Origin: Caenorhabditis elegans
Lineage: Eukaryota; Nematoda; Chromadorea; Rhabditida; Rhabditidae
NCBI RefSeq assembly: GCF_000002985.6
Contig: NC_003284.9
Span: forward strand, 2,418,001-2,482,000
Direction of reading: 5' to 3'
DNA length: 64,000 nucleotides
Shown: in pieces, positions 47,831-59,247 of the stretch
Numbering within the stretch: position 1 is the first letter of the stretch
How the letters are laid out: each line of letters opens with the position of its first letter
The notes under the pieces: model-generated
Told to the model about the DNA's origin: nothing
The model's input: the letters and a program-made list of their open reading frames with translations, nothing else
Database searches by the model: none
Position numbers and translations under genes: made by a program

Positions 47831-48247
47831 TTTTCCTTCAACTCAAAGAAAATTATAATACAATTTCCAATACAACAGAATAAACTGATAAGTTGAAAGT
47901 GGATCAGCACCAACTAAAAATTTACTGAAGAAACATTCCAATAGTGATAAAAATGAAAGGATACTGTATTAAAATTTAAAAAATCGAAAAATTATCAAAA
48001 AAGTTTGGAGCGCGCGTTAACTCCAATTAAAAAAAACCAAAAACATTCCATAACTTAAAACATTTTCTAAATACAAAATATAAAAATGTAGATCGTCACA
48101 TTTTTTTCTAGAAAAGTATCGTATCCGAAACAAGTGAATGGGAAGTAAAACTTATGCGTTTTCAATTTTCACCAAGAGCTTCCCGAACTGCTTAAGAAGA
48201 CAGGCACTTGAGAATAATTGGCTGTTAAAGTAGGAAAAAGTACTTAC

Positions 48248-48316
48248 CATCCTCGGGACTTCGTAGAACATAAGCGCCTGCTCAGTTATCATGGAGGAGA
48301 GTTGCAATTGAGAACT
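48248..48316 (-). CDS. fox-1: Candidate distal first exon of fox-1
   Basis: 69 nt between an excellent TTTTTCAG acceptor (48317-48319) and an excellent ATG|GTAAGT donor. The single open frame has an ATG 24 nt in (48292) and encodes MITEQALMFYEVPRM. It ends in phase 0 and so joins in frame to the fox-1 exon at 32342-32504, giving a 433-aa variant. The acceptor close to the ATG looks like an SL1 trans-splice site. Assignment to fox-1 rests on strand, phase and the absence of another gene between; the intron would be about 15.7 kb. Confidence 0.45.
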
Positions 48317-48344
48317 CTGAAAAACAAGTTTTTATGGAAATACA

Positions 48345-48680
48345 TCAGGGGGCTAGTGGGGAAAGTGCTTAAAACTACTCCTATGTATAGTGCCAAAATG
48401 ACTTTTTTGAATAGTAAAACTTTTCAATAAAAATATTAGGAAATTTTTTCTTGTCAAAAAGTGACAGTTACTCAGTTTTTACAAAGAAATCGACCGAGAT
48501 TTTTTTCTACAGTTTTTATATTTCAATTTTGTTTTATTTATTTGTGTTGAAAGATTCTAGGTTTGCTCATATTTTTCAAAAAATTGGCAGTTTGCCAAAA
48601 CTTTGACTGGAAATTTTTTTTTTAATATAAAATTGTTCCAAGTGCTTTGTTATGATATTTGGATTGTTAGAAGTGTATTT
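48345..48680. repeat. Family B element
   Basis: Starts 'catcagggggctagtgggga', continues 'aaactactcctatgta' and 'tgtcaaaaagtgacagttac', ends near 'ttgttatgatatttgga'. It abuts the candidate distal exon. Confidence 0.55.
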
Positions 48681-49350
48681 AGTTTAAATCCCCAGCGATA
48701 TTTTACTTTCCAATGCCATTTTTCAGTGAAAAGTTCTATAGTGACTGACTTTTATTACTAAATAAGATGCCCCTTAACGTCCTTAATAACCTTTTTCAAA
48801 TAATTTTCCTAAACTTTAATACAAAAACTAACAAAACTACAAAACTCACAAAAATGCATTTAAACGGAAAAATTTGTTTGAAAATTTGCTTTTATATTTT
48901 ATTTGCTCATTAGTAGAATGTGGATTCTAATATAAAGATGCTCCTAGTCATATACAGTCAGTTTATTCGCGACAACGGAAAAACAACAATTTTTATAAAA
49001 GAAGGTTAAAAAAAACATTATTAAAATTATTAATATCATGGTAAGAAATAAAACGGCAAAAAATGCAAAATAATCATGGGAAGAAGAAAATGAGGAGTGA
49101 GAAAAAAAGAAAGTAAAAAGCAAACATTCAAGACGCCATGACCTGAATCGCCATAAAAGAAAGAGCTCAATGAGATTCCGAATCTGATATTAATGAATTA
49201 TAGTTTAGTTGAATGGGAAAATAGGAATAAGAGAGGAAAAGTTAGAAAATGATATTTTAATAGAGGTACTTCAATCTGTTACGCAATTATTACTCTGAGA
49301 AAAAAAAACTATTGAATCATTAATCGGTGAGAAGTTTTTTTTTTTTAATT
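48681..49350. other. Intergenic DNA downstream of MAM-like gene 1
   Basis: AT- and purine-rich; includes 3' UTR sequence of the gene ending at 49351. No motif or exon stands out. Confidence 0.4.
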
Positions 49351-52300
49351 TTAGCACAAGGGAGTTATTGCTTGTGAGTCAGAGAAGAGCCCGATTTCAG
49401 TTATTCCAACTTGTCCAACATTCATCACTGTTGAGGTATTTTGCCATGCCACGATGTAGAACTGAAATAAAATTAAAATATTATGATTAGAAAAGCGGAA
49501 AAAAAATTTTATTCAGAAAATTTCAAGTCAAAAAAACTGTACGTCTTTTTTAAAAACTTCACATAAATTTCCTGCCATGTAGCAAAATGTAGCAAAATGT
49601 AGCAAATCCGTTTAAAATATGAAAAACTTATTTATTTATTTTTTATCATACTGTCATCACTGCTTTTAACACTTTCAGTAAGTTTAGTTTTTGTCTAAAG
49701 AATTACCAACTTACCTAAAATTAGCATTAAGTATATCTAATCTTAAAACAATTCTCTGAAAAATTATTAGAAGTTGCAATACTATCATAGTTATAGGTGG
49801 AGTAACGCAAGTGGGAATTTTGTCAAAATACACTTGTAATACTCCAAAAGAAAATCATAAAAAACACTCCAAAATTTTTTTTAATACATGAATTTTATTG
49901 TTTAGTTATGACTTTAACATATTTATTTTGTACACTTACGGTAGTTAATTGTCCCGGTAACAGTACCACTTCCTTTGTCCACTCTCTTGCAAACGGCCTA
50001 ATACTGTTTTCATATACATTCCAGAAGCACCTGAACCCGCAAATCTAGTTTCATATGCGATTTTTGACCTCTCTACTAACCTAGTTGCATAGCCATCTTC
50101 ACAAACGGAGAGGTACAATCCTTTTGTTGAGAGAAATTTGCGGAAGCTTAGGTAGGCGCCCGGTGCGTCACTAATTGTGAACTCCGGCGCTTCCAAGACA
50201 AACCGATCTTCGCTCTTCGTTCGACTGAATCCCATAAAATTAGCTACCAAGAATGAAGAATCTGCAAAACGAATTAATATTTTGATAGTAAAACTTATAC
50301 ACTTACCTTTGGACGGTTCGGGAGACGCATGTATACCCGATAGCTTATTTGCCACATTCTTTTTAGCAGATGTGATTCTCCAACCAACTAAGTATCCTTC
50401 ACCAGATGCTCCAGTCCCAGAACGTTTGTAATCACATGGTGCATTTTGTTGATCCATCAAGCATTGTAGGGATCTTCAGAATAATGAAACATTTATCAGT
50501 GAATTTTTTTATAAACTCACTGGCAATCATTTTCTGCGCTTTTATCTAGAAGAATAAGCTCATTTAATGAACTCGATGCGTTGACAAGCGTCGGAGCTGC
50601 TTGCTGTTTAACTTCTCGAGATAACAGGTGGGATTCCGCTCGGAAATCTGGAATATTATAAACATTAAAGCTATGCTTTTTTTTCTGTTCACCGGCAAGG
50701 AACAGCTAAAATTCTTTCATTTAAAAAAAAAAAGATATTTAAAGATGAAGTTGTGCCAGTGGGGATTTTACAAAACTACCGAATATCATTGTAAAACACA
50801 CCAAAAAATTTTTTGTTTTTTTAACGAAATTCCAGTCAAACTTTTGGCAAGTCGCCAAATTTTTAACAATCACGAGCTTCGAAGGAGTTCAAGAGCAATT
50901 TCGCATATTCCGACACCTCGAATGATTTAAATCAGATGATTAAAACAAAATTAAAGTATAAAAATCATAGAAAAATATTTTTTTCGGTCGGCTTTTAAAA
51001 TTATGAGTGGCAATGAGCGTCACTTTTTGACACTAAATTTTAAAAATTCAAAAATTTTTTTTGACACGTTCGACAATGATATTTGATCAACTTTTTCCCC
51101 ACGTACTTCACCTATACTTTCAAATTGATAATCTTAAAAATACGATATAGTCTTAAAATTTGTGACCTGTTTTTTGGAACTACCCTCTAAGATACACTCT
51201 AAAAATCTTACCCGGTGTGTCTCCGGAAATGACATGTTCATCATCGGTTATTGATTTTGTATTTCCTTCGTGTCGAGATTTTTCATCTGCTCCTTCTGTT
51301 TTGTGGAATGACTCTAAATCCATGCCCTCCAAATTCTTGGCAACACAACTTTCCGGTTGATCAAGTTCCGCAAAGTACTCAATTTCGTCTAAGAGGATCA
51401 GGCCTCCTTCCGGTTCATTTTCAAAATTATAACCTTTCAAAACAATCTGCAAATAGGCACGCATAATTTAGTCATCCTACGAAGAAGAAGAATTATTACC
51501 ACAAAAGGTTCCATTACTGGAGGAATACTTGCAATTATTGTGTGGTTGTCTGTTGGAACAACTGTCATACAGTTCTCCAAATTGACCTCCAAAACTTTTC
51601 GTGTACATATGTCGAGCTTTGGTTCACTTCCGAGTGTTCTTGCTCTACTGAAAAACATGCAACACAATGCGAGGACCATCATTACGCTTTACACAAACCT
51701 TCTCCAGAAACGAAAACTCAATATTCCCGTAGATTGCTGACAACCAATTGCCAACGACACTAATTGCCCATTTTGATGGGACGGGCGTGGGTCGGAAGCT
51801 AATATCAGGAAACTTTGATCTAAAGAAAGAATTTGAGTTTTTCCTATTTTTCTTTTCAACTAAAGAAGTTGTCGAAACATACCAAAACTACCAGGAAGGG
51901 ACTGAGATCCGGTGATGAGTGCAAGTTTCGTAGGATCTACATACCCTTCTCCTAATACCCAGTCTAAATCGTCTTCAACTGTGTTTTGCCAAGTACAGTT
52001 TAGTGCCGAGAGACAATGCAGTTCGGCATCTTTCCGAGCATAGTCGGATAAGCTTCCGCGTTCTGAGTATGCTCTTGCACGAACATGAGCCCCGAGAAAG
52101 CCTGAAAATGTTTGAGTTAGACAAAATTTATTGATTTTGAGATTACCATTATAAGAACCATGATAACTACTTGAGCCACTATCCAATTGAGATCGACATG
52201 CAGGATTATAGCGATAAGTGGCGACTGAACAGGTGCCTTGGTTTGAAAGGCATGAAGATACTGAACAATAGTTCAAGTGAATTATGTTCATTAGAGATAG

Positions 52301-53158
52301 GTTTTTCTTTAAAGGAGGACTACTTTTCAAACTAACATTTCTAAATTTGGCTTTTTTTTCGTGGAAAGAAACTTATTTTTCTTCAATAGTTGTCCTATTT
52401 TTCATATTTTGATGGCGTATATTTTATTATTTTATTGATTTAGGTTCGACAGGGAAAAATTCCCAAAATTTCAGATATTTGCTAAAATTAGCCCTTTTCT
52501 TGAATTTTTGTACCGCCCTAAAAAAATGTTTGAAAAATTTTTGAAAAGTTTTTTTTACGAAATTGGTTTATTTCCTTTAAAACAAGACTAACTGTTTTTA
52601 GTATTTTGAAAGTATAATACAAACCCAAATTGTGCTAAAATGAACAAATTTCGTAAAAAAGCTTCTCAAAAAAATATTTAAAAATTTTCATGGCGGTTCA
52701 AAATTTCGAAAAAAAAAGCCAAATTTTAACTAAAATCTTCAAGGTTGCCTACTTTTCAGTGCTGCAGCGAACGGGAGTTAAACAATAAAAAACAGTGAGA
52801 TAAACTCTCAAAATAAGCAATAAATGATAATAATCTTTAAAAAAATCAACGTTGGACCGCTGCGACACTGATAAATTGCAAAATTTGAACAATTTGAACA
52901 AAATTATACCACTTTTTTCAAAACTTCGAACCACCATACAGTTTTTCAAAAAAAAATCTTTGAGAAGTTTTATTACAAAATTGGCTTATTTTAGTACATT
53001 TTGGGTCTACAGGCTTTAATTTTTTGTCAAAAAACAAATAATTTCGAAACAAATTTTACACGCTCTCAATACAGTTCGATGTTTTCAAAATACAAAATCC
53101 TACCTTTATCAATGCTTATATACATTGAATATAACAGTAAAAATATCGCGTATACCAT
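49351..53158 (-). CDS. Secreted MAM-like domain protein, copy 1
   Basis: Eleven exons: 53104-53158, 52147-52260, 51892-52101, 51699-51819, 51500-51647, 51212-51446, 50521-50647, 50307-50473, 50081-50261, 49940-50030 and 49351-49461; about 519 aa, all phases consistent. Exon 1 is a signal peptide (MVYAIFLLLYSMYISI). Two tandem beta-sandwich-type modules follow. Module 1 has LNCTWQNTVEDDLDWVLG, the C-x-W...LDW look of MAM domains, and module 2 has CLMDQQNAPCDYKRSG, AYLSFRKFLSTKG, YLSVCEDGY and CFWNVYENS. An acidic linker (about 51212-51330) separates them. A short internal direct repeat, gtagcaaaat x3 (49577-49606), is in the last intron. It is a paralogue of the gene at 55886-57929. Function unknown; MAM domains usually mediate extracellular adhesion or oligomerisation. 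Probably an R04B3 cosmid gene. Confidence 0.8.
50740..51110. repeat. Family B element in MAM-like gene 1 intron
   Basis: 'gaagttgtgccagtggggat' on the left, 'atgatatttgatcaactttt' on the right, 'cattttcggtc'-like middle as in 18180-18540. Confidence 0.55.
52595..53015. repeat. Family A element in intron 1 of MAM-like gene 1
   Basis: Ends 'caaacccaaattgtgctaaa' and 'tagtacattttgggtctaca', with 'tggcggttcaaaatttcg' inside; it separates the signal-peptide exon from the rest of the gene. Confidence 0.6.
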
Positions 53159-53592
53159 TTAGTTTATCGATAGGAACACTTCATTATACTGAGTGTTTGT
53201 TTAGAAATAAATACGAAAAAAAAATGGAAAGTCGGAAAATAAAGAAAAACGAAATGAGACCTTCAGCTTCTGCTGTCCGGTTTGTAAATGACACCGAAAT
53301 GAAAATTGACCGTCACTCACTCACTGCTGCGATTCACTTTTCTTTCCAACAAGTGGATTTATTGCACTTCTGTTTCAACGACAACCGTCGACAGTCTCGA
53401 AGACAGCTAATTATACCATCTGCGCTACTGTGGCACCTACTTTCACTTCAGCCTGAACTTCTTCCTTATTATGCATAACGTCCGCATTTCAACTCCACCC
53501 CTCCCCTTCTTTTCAACTTGAAAACAATAAGAAGCTAATCCACAGTCCTCGAAATAGTTTTATTCCACGAATTTCTTTATATTATTATATTA
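53159..53592. other. Gap between asparaginase stop and MAM-like gene 1 start
   Basis: 435 nt holding the asparaginase 3' UTR and the presumed promoter or intercistronic region of the next same-strand gene. No SL acceptor is obvious just before the 53158 ATG. Confidence 0.45.
53559..53564 (-). terminator. Poly(A) signal of the asparaginase gene
   Basis: Minus-strand AATAAA 29 nt after the stop codon, the expected hexamer and a typical nematode short 3' UTR. Confidence 0.65.
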
Positions 53593-55584
53593 TCATGCAA
53601 ATTCGATTCCTTCTTTGAGATACTTCAAGGAATTAACTTCTTTGAGACAACTTATGGAGTAGGTCACCACCGTTCCGTTTTGAAAAGCCACATTGTATCC
53701 GAATTTATTAATATTCGCACACGAGGCTCCGATTCTGCCTTTCACATTCATTGCAACGACTGCGCCTGGAAAAAAGCCACTGAAAAAATTTCAGAAAAAA
53801 AATTGTCAAAGTGTGCTACCTGAAAATTTCGGGAAAACTTTCAGAATTCGAGTTATCGCCTTATAAGCTGCTTTTGATGGCTTTGTACCCAGTTCCATCT
53901 GTGTTACAGCAAAGAAGCTTGGTAAAAACCTCATCATGACATCACCGTCACCAGTTGCGGCGGCTCCACCGAACTTGTTTGCATATGCTCCAGCACCCGG
54001 AATCGGACTATCACCAACTCGACCGGGAATCTAAAAACAAAAAAAAAATTGAAATTTTATTTATTTATTTTTGCTTTTTTCACTTTGAATCTAGCTCCAT
54101 TTGATGATGTTCCGGCGCTGAATATGTTTTCCGTGTCGCGTACCACCATTCCAATTGTGTCATGATTTGTTCTAAATTTCAAACTGAAATTTATTACGAG
54201 CTTTAATCAAAAAAAATCTACTTTTCAACCAGATATCCAGCTTCGTCAGACTGATTTACAAGTGAATAATATCGCATTGATTTTGTCAAAGGATTTGTTT
54301 TATAAGGTCCGCAGGAGCTGGAAGGATCGGGGGACACGTTCTGAAAACATAAACATTGATGGTGTTGGGAGCTAATTTGCTTTGTTTTCTAAGAGAGCTT
54401 TAAGCTAGAGGAATTATGACAAAACTATTCAAAAACAGCTTAAAACCTCAAAAAACTGTTCAGATTAAAATTTGTTGGTATATAAGCATGTAGGTATAGG
54501 CATAGGTATGGAAATAGATACTCGGTGACTGTGACATTAAAAAATCCGTTAAAACATTTGACCGTGTGGCATGGTTGAACTTTTGGTATGTGGAAAATGA
54601 TTAAGAACAAAATTAATATCATCGAAGAACACTGTTTTGCACGAAAAGTGCTTGGCAACTACCGGCCGGTAATTCTACTGAAAGAGTCACTGTAAAATGT
54701 AGTGATAGTCAAGTACTTGCTTTGTCTTAAAATTATTTTTTTAAATAGTTTACAGACTTTTTTCAGTAAAAAAATCCGACAACGTACCAAAACAATTTCG
54801 GCAATTTCCATCTCTCAGACAACTTTTTGCCACTTTTTCAGTTGTCGTGAATATTTGTTATATAATTTAGCTTTTAATTTTACTGAAAAATTGGGAAAAC
54901 AATCCAAAACTGGTTCATTTTTTAAAATTGCCGATAGGCGATTTACGCAACTTTTACATGAAAAATTATTAATCACATATCATTCACCTTCCAAAAATTA
55001 GGCTGGCATTTTTCAGTTTTCCATTTTGAAATCCAAGATTTAGTTTCCTCGGTGGACAAGTCTTCTTCTTTAAAGCCCAAAGTCTTTGCAAACTGAGTGG
55101 CAGACTCTCCAACCAACAATGTATGTTTGGTAAAGTTCATGACACCCCAGGCAACTCTTGCGGCATCTCGAATACGATGAAGGTTTGCAACAGCGCCCAC
55201 TCGCATTCCATCCCTACAAAAAATGTTTTCAATAACTACCATAGAAGAGCTTACTGACGCGTCGATAACCAGCGAATCTAAACAGGTTTCACCATTTTCA
55301 TCTGGTGATCCTCCATATCCAACGGTTGTATCGCACTGGAGAGCCTCACAAGTTGACAATCCTTCGACTAAGCCAAACATACGACCTCCCAGTAAAGTGG
55401 CATCCACCGCTGAAAAATTATGAATTGATATTTTGGGAAAATCATTTTAAAAATACCAACCATTTTTCGTAGCTTTTTTAAAACCATCACTTCCCCATGT
55501 TGTGATGACCATTGGCAAACTGTCATCATTGATGGTCCCATTGATATACGGAATTAGAAGGAGAAAAATATAAAACCGTCGCAT
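53593..55584 (-). CDS. N4-(beta-N-acetylglucosaminyl)-L-asparaginase (glycosylasparaginase)
   Basis: Lysosomal hydrolase that cleaves the GlcNAc-Asn bond in the last steps of N-glycoprotein breakdown; Ntn-hydrolase that self-cleaves into alpha and beta chains. Exons 55461-55584, 55259-55409, 54988-55213, 54222-54340, 54084-54183, 53820-54030 and 53593-53765; 367 aa versus 346 in human. Signal peptide [16 protein letters not shown]. Family motifs: [69 protein letters not shown] and CQPNFWK. The autocleavage and nucleophile site is NHDTIGMVV (Asp215/Thr216). Substrate-pocket motifs [17 protein letters not shown] and ATGDGD are intact. Intron 2 (55214-55258) uses an unusual GTCAGT donor; the frame would be open without splicing, but the spliced form alone keeps family spacing. 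Probably R04B3.2, from memory. Confidence 0.92.
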
Positions 55585-55885
55585 TTTTCAGAGTGAGTTT
55601 TCAGAGTAGTATATACTATTATTTGCTAAGACTTGAAAAATCGATGAAAGATGTGGCGGCAAGATAGTATCTAGAGCGATCGAGCGTTCTTTGCAAATGG
55701 TGACATCTGCTGTCGAATGTCCCAATGTCTCATCTGCAGACAATAAAACCATATGTTGTTTGTGGATTTGTTTATTGGTTCAATAAAATAACATTGAGAC
55801 AAAAAAGAGAATGAAAGACAGTTGAAAATGATTTGAAATGTTTACGGTTTATACAATTATTAAATAAGTTATATGGTTATACGAT
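55585..55885. other. 300-nt gap between MAM-like gene 2 stop and asparaginase start
   Basis: Contains a minus-strand AATAAA near 55771-55776, probably the poly(A) signal of the upstream MAM-like gene, leaving under 200 nt to the asparaginase ATG. Confidence 0.5.
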
Positions 55886-57929
55886 CTAACAGATGAGTTG
55901 CTGACCTTTGGAATCACGAGACAGACGAATTGGTAGAAAACCAACTTCTCCTTTATTTTCACCGGCATTTTCAGCAATCACGCGAAGCTGAAAATTATAG
56001 ATTATTTCAATGAGATTTTGTTCATATGCAATTTGAACTTACTTCATATGTGCCGGGTGGAAGTTTTGAACACCGAATGTTCCACTTTTTATTCTCCCTC
56101 AATCCTTCGCCCATAGTCAAGCCACTCTTTTTGTAGAAACAATCCATTTTGTCAGTGCAAATTGCAATTGAAAGACCCTCTGTTGCATAATACTCATAAA
56201 AGCAAAAGTAAACTTCCTCCAAAAGTGGAACGTTTAAGGCTTCTGATACCAGTGTGTAACTGCTGATATGAGAGTCGAAGAATGGTGCGACCAAGAACTT
56301 TTGAGCTTAACAAATATTAACTTACAAAATTTTTCATAAAAAACCAGTTTGACTTACCTGTTCCAGGTGGCAGATTAATTCCAGTAAGCGGATTTGCCAC
56401 CCGTCCGGACGTCCCAATTTCCCAACGGTTATTACCGGATGATCTCCAGAACTTGCAACTCAAGTCAGATGGATTACATGACAATGCTAAGCAACTTTCA
56501 AAGAGTGATGGGACAGTTGATAATGATTCAGCTGACGTCATTGGGGTTTGCGGAGCAGTTTGCACCACTGCAGGTTGTGCGACAGGAGAGATCACTGATT
56601 GGATATCAGCCGCAGATTTTGGCTGCTGCTCTACTACGCTGTTGCTTTGAAGTGATCTTTGCAGAGCTGCTATTGCAATTCGCTGCTCATCGAGGTTAGC
56701 AGGAAGTCCGGCGTCAATTGCTTCTAGCCCAGGAATTCCTACGACTCCCTAGAACACTATTCATGTTTAGGTTAAATAATAAATAAAATTGCAGGCGAAT
56801 AAAAGGGTACCTTTAATGATCCAACCGATTCTGCAAAACTTCTCTTATCATTTTCATTCGCTCTTGATGGGGGATTTGAAATGAGTACAGGATGACTATC
56901 AAGAGTCTCTCCGTTACACTTCAATGATCCTTCAATCACAATGTCCTGAATGAAAATTGCGCCACCTTCCTTGGCTATGAAATTGTTGCCAGAAAATACC
57001 AACTAAAAGAAAAATAAAATTTTCAATATATATTCTGTTTCAATACCTGAGTTGGGAGGTTAGGGTCATTAGGGGTTGGGATATCCGCTGTCATAGGAAC
57101 ACCATTTCTAATTTCAAACTCGTTGCAATTAATTAGCGGGAACTTTTCTTCGTTCGAATTCCTGACACAAATCTGAACAAGAAATATTTACGTGCTTGTG
57201 GGGAAAACTCAAAGTTACCTGTAACTTTGGCTGTTCACCACCAGGCCCAACTTTACTTCTCCACGCAGTTGCGGTGACCCTCAAACCAGTTGTCATACAA
57301 GGTAAAGCATCAGATATGAGTTGACCGCTTTCCCATCCGTTTCTAGCAGGAGAAGTAAGCGAACCTGCGGATTGACCTGAAAACTCGAAAGTATTAAGAC
57401 AAAGTAAAGATAAAAATGTAAAGAGTACCTGGCAAATTCTGCACATCCAACGTTGGTAGGAATGAAGCTGCTTGAGGTGATTCGGCTAAGGTGGTCCAAT
57501 CAAGTTCTTCTTCTTGAGTATTAGACCAGCGGCATTTATCAGCAAAAGAAGCGCAGTTCAAAGTGGAGACAGAACGAATCTTAAGTCATTTTTAAGTAAA
57601 ATAAAACATGTGAATATTTCTACCTCGTCTTGCTGCATCGCAAAACGCGGCTGGACTGGATTTTGAGCCACCGCAGCAGCTCCGCCAGCAGCTGCAGTGG
57701 GACCTCTTTGAGGCTCAGCTCGGAATGGGCCAACTCTTGGAAAAGGTCCATAGTTAAACGACGCCGCTGGTGGGGCGTAATATCCACCATATCCTGGACT
57801 ATAGCCAAAGAAAGGATTGGGTAAGCATGAATGAGCTAAAAAAAGAACTACAGAATAATGAGCTAAGAAAAAGTTAAACTCACAAAAGTGTATAAACGAC
57901 CAACAGAAAAACGTCAGCCGCAGCATCAT
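55886..57929 (-). CDS. Secreted MAM-like domain protein, copy 2
   Basis: Nine exons: 57884-57929, 57624-57835, 57429-57579, 57219-57376, 57047-57172, 56811-57002, 56358-56748, 56043-56305 and 55886-55987; about 546 aa, all phases consistent. Signal peptide MMLRLTFFCWSFIHF, then a Gly/Tyr/Pro/Ala-rich spacer (FFGYSPGYGGYYAPP, TAAAGGAAAVAQNP). Module 1 has LNCASFADKCRWSNT and EEELDWTTL (MAM-like), and ends with VFSGNNFIAKEGGAIFIQD. A Gln/Ser-rich linker follows. Module 2 has CLALSCNPSDLSCKFWRSSG, CFYEYYATEGLSIAICTD and WNIRCSKLPPGTYE. Two acceptors are CTTAAG/GTTAAG rather than CAG. Paralogue of copy 1 with the same two-module plan; copy 1 lacks the low-complexity spacer. Function unknown. Confidence 0.82.
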
Positions 57930-59247
57930 AATTGAAAATGTAAGTTAATCACAATATATCGACAACACCGAATAAATGAGGTATGAGGTATCGGACAAGG
58001 GTAGCTAGTATAATGTCATAAGAGGGGAGGCGCAAGCACAGTAATCCTCTCTACTTCATGTTACCGAACATTCTCGTTCTCTTTTCAACCACCTCTTCCG
58101 ATGCGGGGCTTTAGTTGCTCTACATTTTTTATCTGTTTCTCTCCTTTTCCGCGCGACAGTATTGAACAAGAGGGAAGAAATGGAAAAGTCTGTTTGAACG
58201 AAAGAGAAAATTATTCAAAATTGACGGTGAGTAATGGCAAAGGACACTAAAAAACTAGTATAATGGCAAAAGCTATTGTGGGATTAGAAAGTTCCTTGGC
58301 ACTTGGTTCGAGTGACTCATGGAGTTTAGTTAGAAAAATTGGTTCGAAAATACATTTGGAAAATATCTAGAATTCAGAACAACATTCTGAGTCAGAGAAG
58401 TTCGAAGATTTAATTGCTTTTTTTGTAACAATTGCAAGCAAAAAAAAAGATTGGATATTCAAATGAGGTCTAACGTTTCAAACAAACTTAGTGTTGAAAC
58501 TTCTCAAAGAAAAATTCAAAAACTTTTATGGCGGTTCAAAATTAAAATCTCCAATTTTTGTCACTTTTTGGTGTTGCAGCGCCGCGAAGATGACTTTTTT
58601 AAAATTAGCATCTTTTATTGCGCATTTTAGTTGTAAAATTCATGTTGAGCAGATAGCCAACCTAAAATGACAAAACTTTGGCACTCACAAAACTATTAAA
58701 AATTGATAACAATTAGTCCCACTAAAAAAGTTTTTAATAAATCTTCCCTTTCCGATTTAATATCATTAGTAATTCTTTTACCTCTTCAATATAAATTTTT
58801 TTATAAACCCAGTATCTCACCGAATCTATGTCGAATACCTAAACCGACACCGGTTTTGGTCTCCTCCGCGAGGCATGGATTAAGTTGCTCATTTCGGCTA
58901 CATGTGAAAACTTGTTTAGGATATCATAGCTCTACAATCCCTTGCACTATTGTTGGCGGGCGGAGAAAAAAACCAGAAATACTTTTCTATGAAACATATA
59001 TGATCATAATCTTTATTGTATGTGTTATACACCACCGCGTATCATTAAGCCGGACAAGCAACATGTGAGTTGCCGCAAAAAAAAGCGAATAATTGAATTA
59101 TTTTTCAGATTACTATGTACATTGAAACAACCTTTGGCAGAGGGAAATTCTTAGACGATTTCCGATATTTTTCTAGAGATATCTGAAATTCAAGGGATGA
59201 AAAATAAGGAATAACTTCTCATGAAGAAACTCACCAAGATAATAAAT
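57930..59247. other. Intergenic DNA upstream of MAM-like gene 2
   Basis: Immediate upstream 150 nt may be the cluster promoter. 58480-58700 is a family A fragment ('atggcggttcaaaattaaa'). 58780-59060 has a GC-richer patch (accggttttggtctcctccg) without a convincing exon on either strand. Confidence 0.4.

Noticed and set aside
56022-56294. Independent small gene in this frame
   Set aside because: It is exon 8 of the MAM-like gene 2, joined in phase to both neighbours.
58703-59068. 121-codon plus-strand open frame
   Set aside because: AT-rich composition and no recognisable motif; the GC-richer patch inside gave no exon on either strand.
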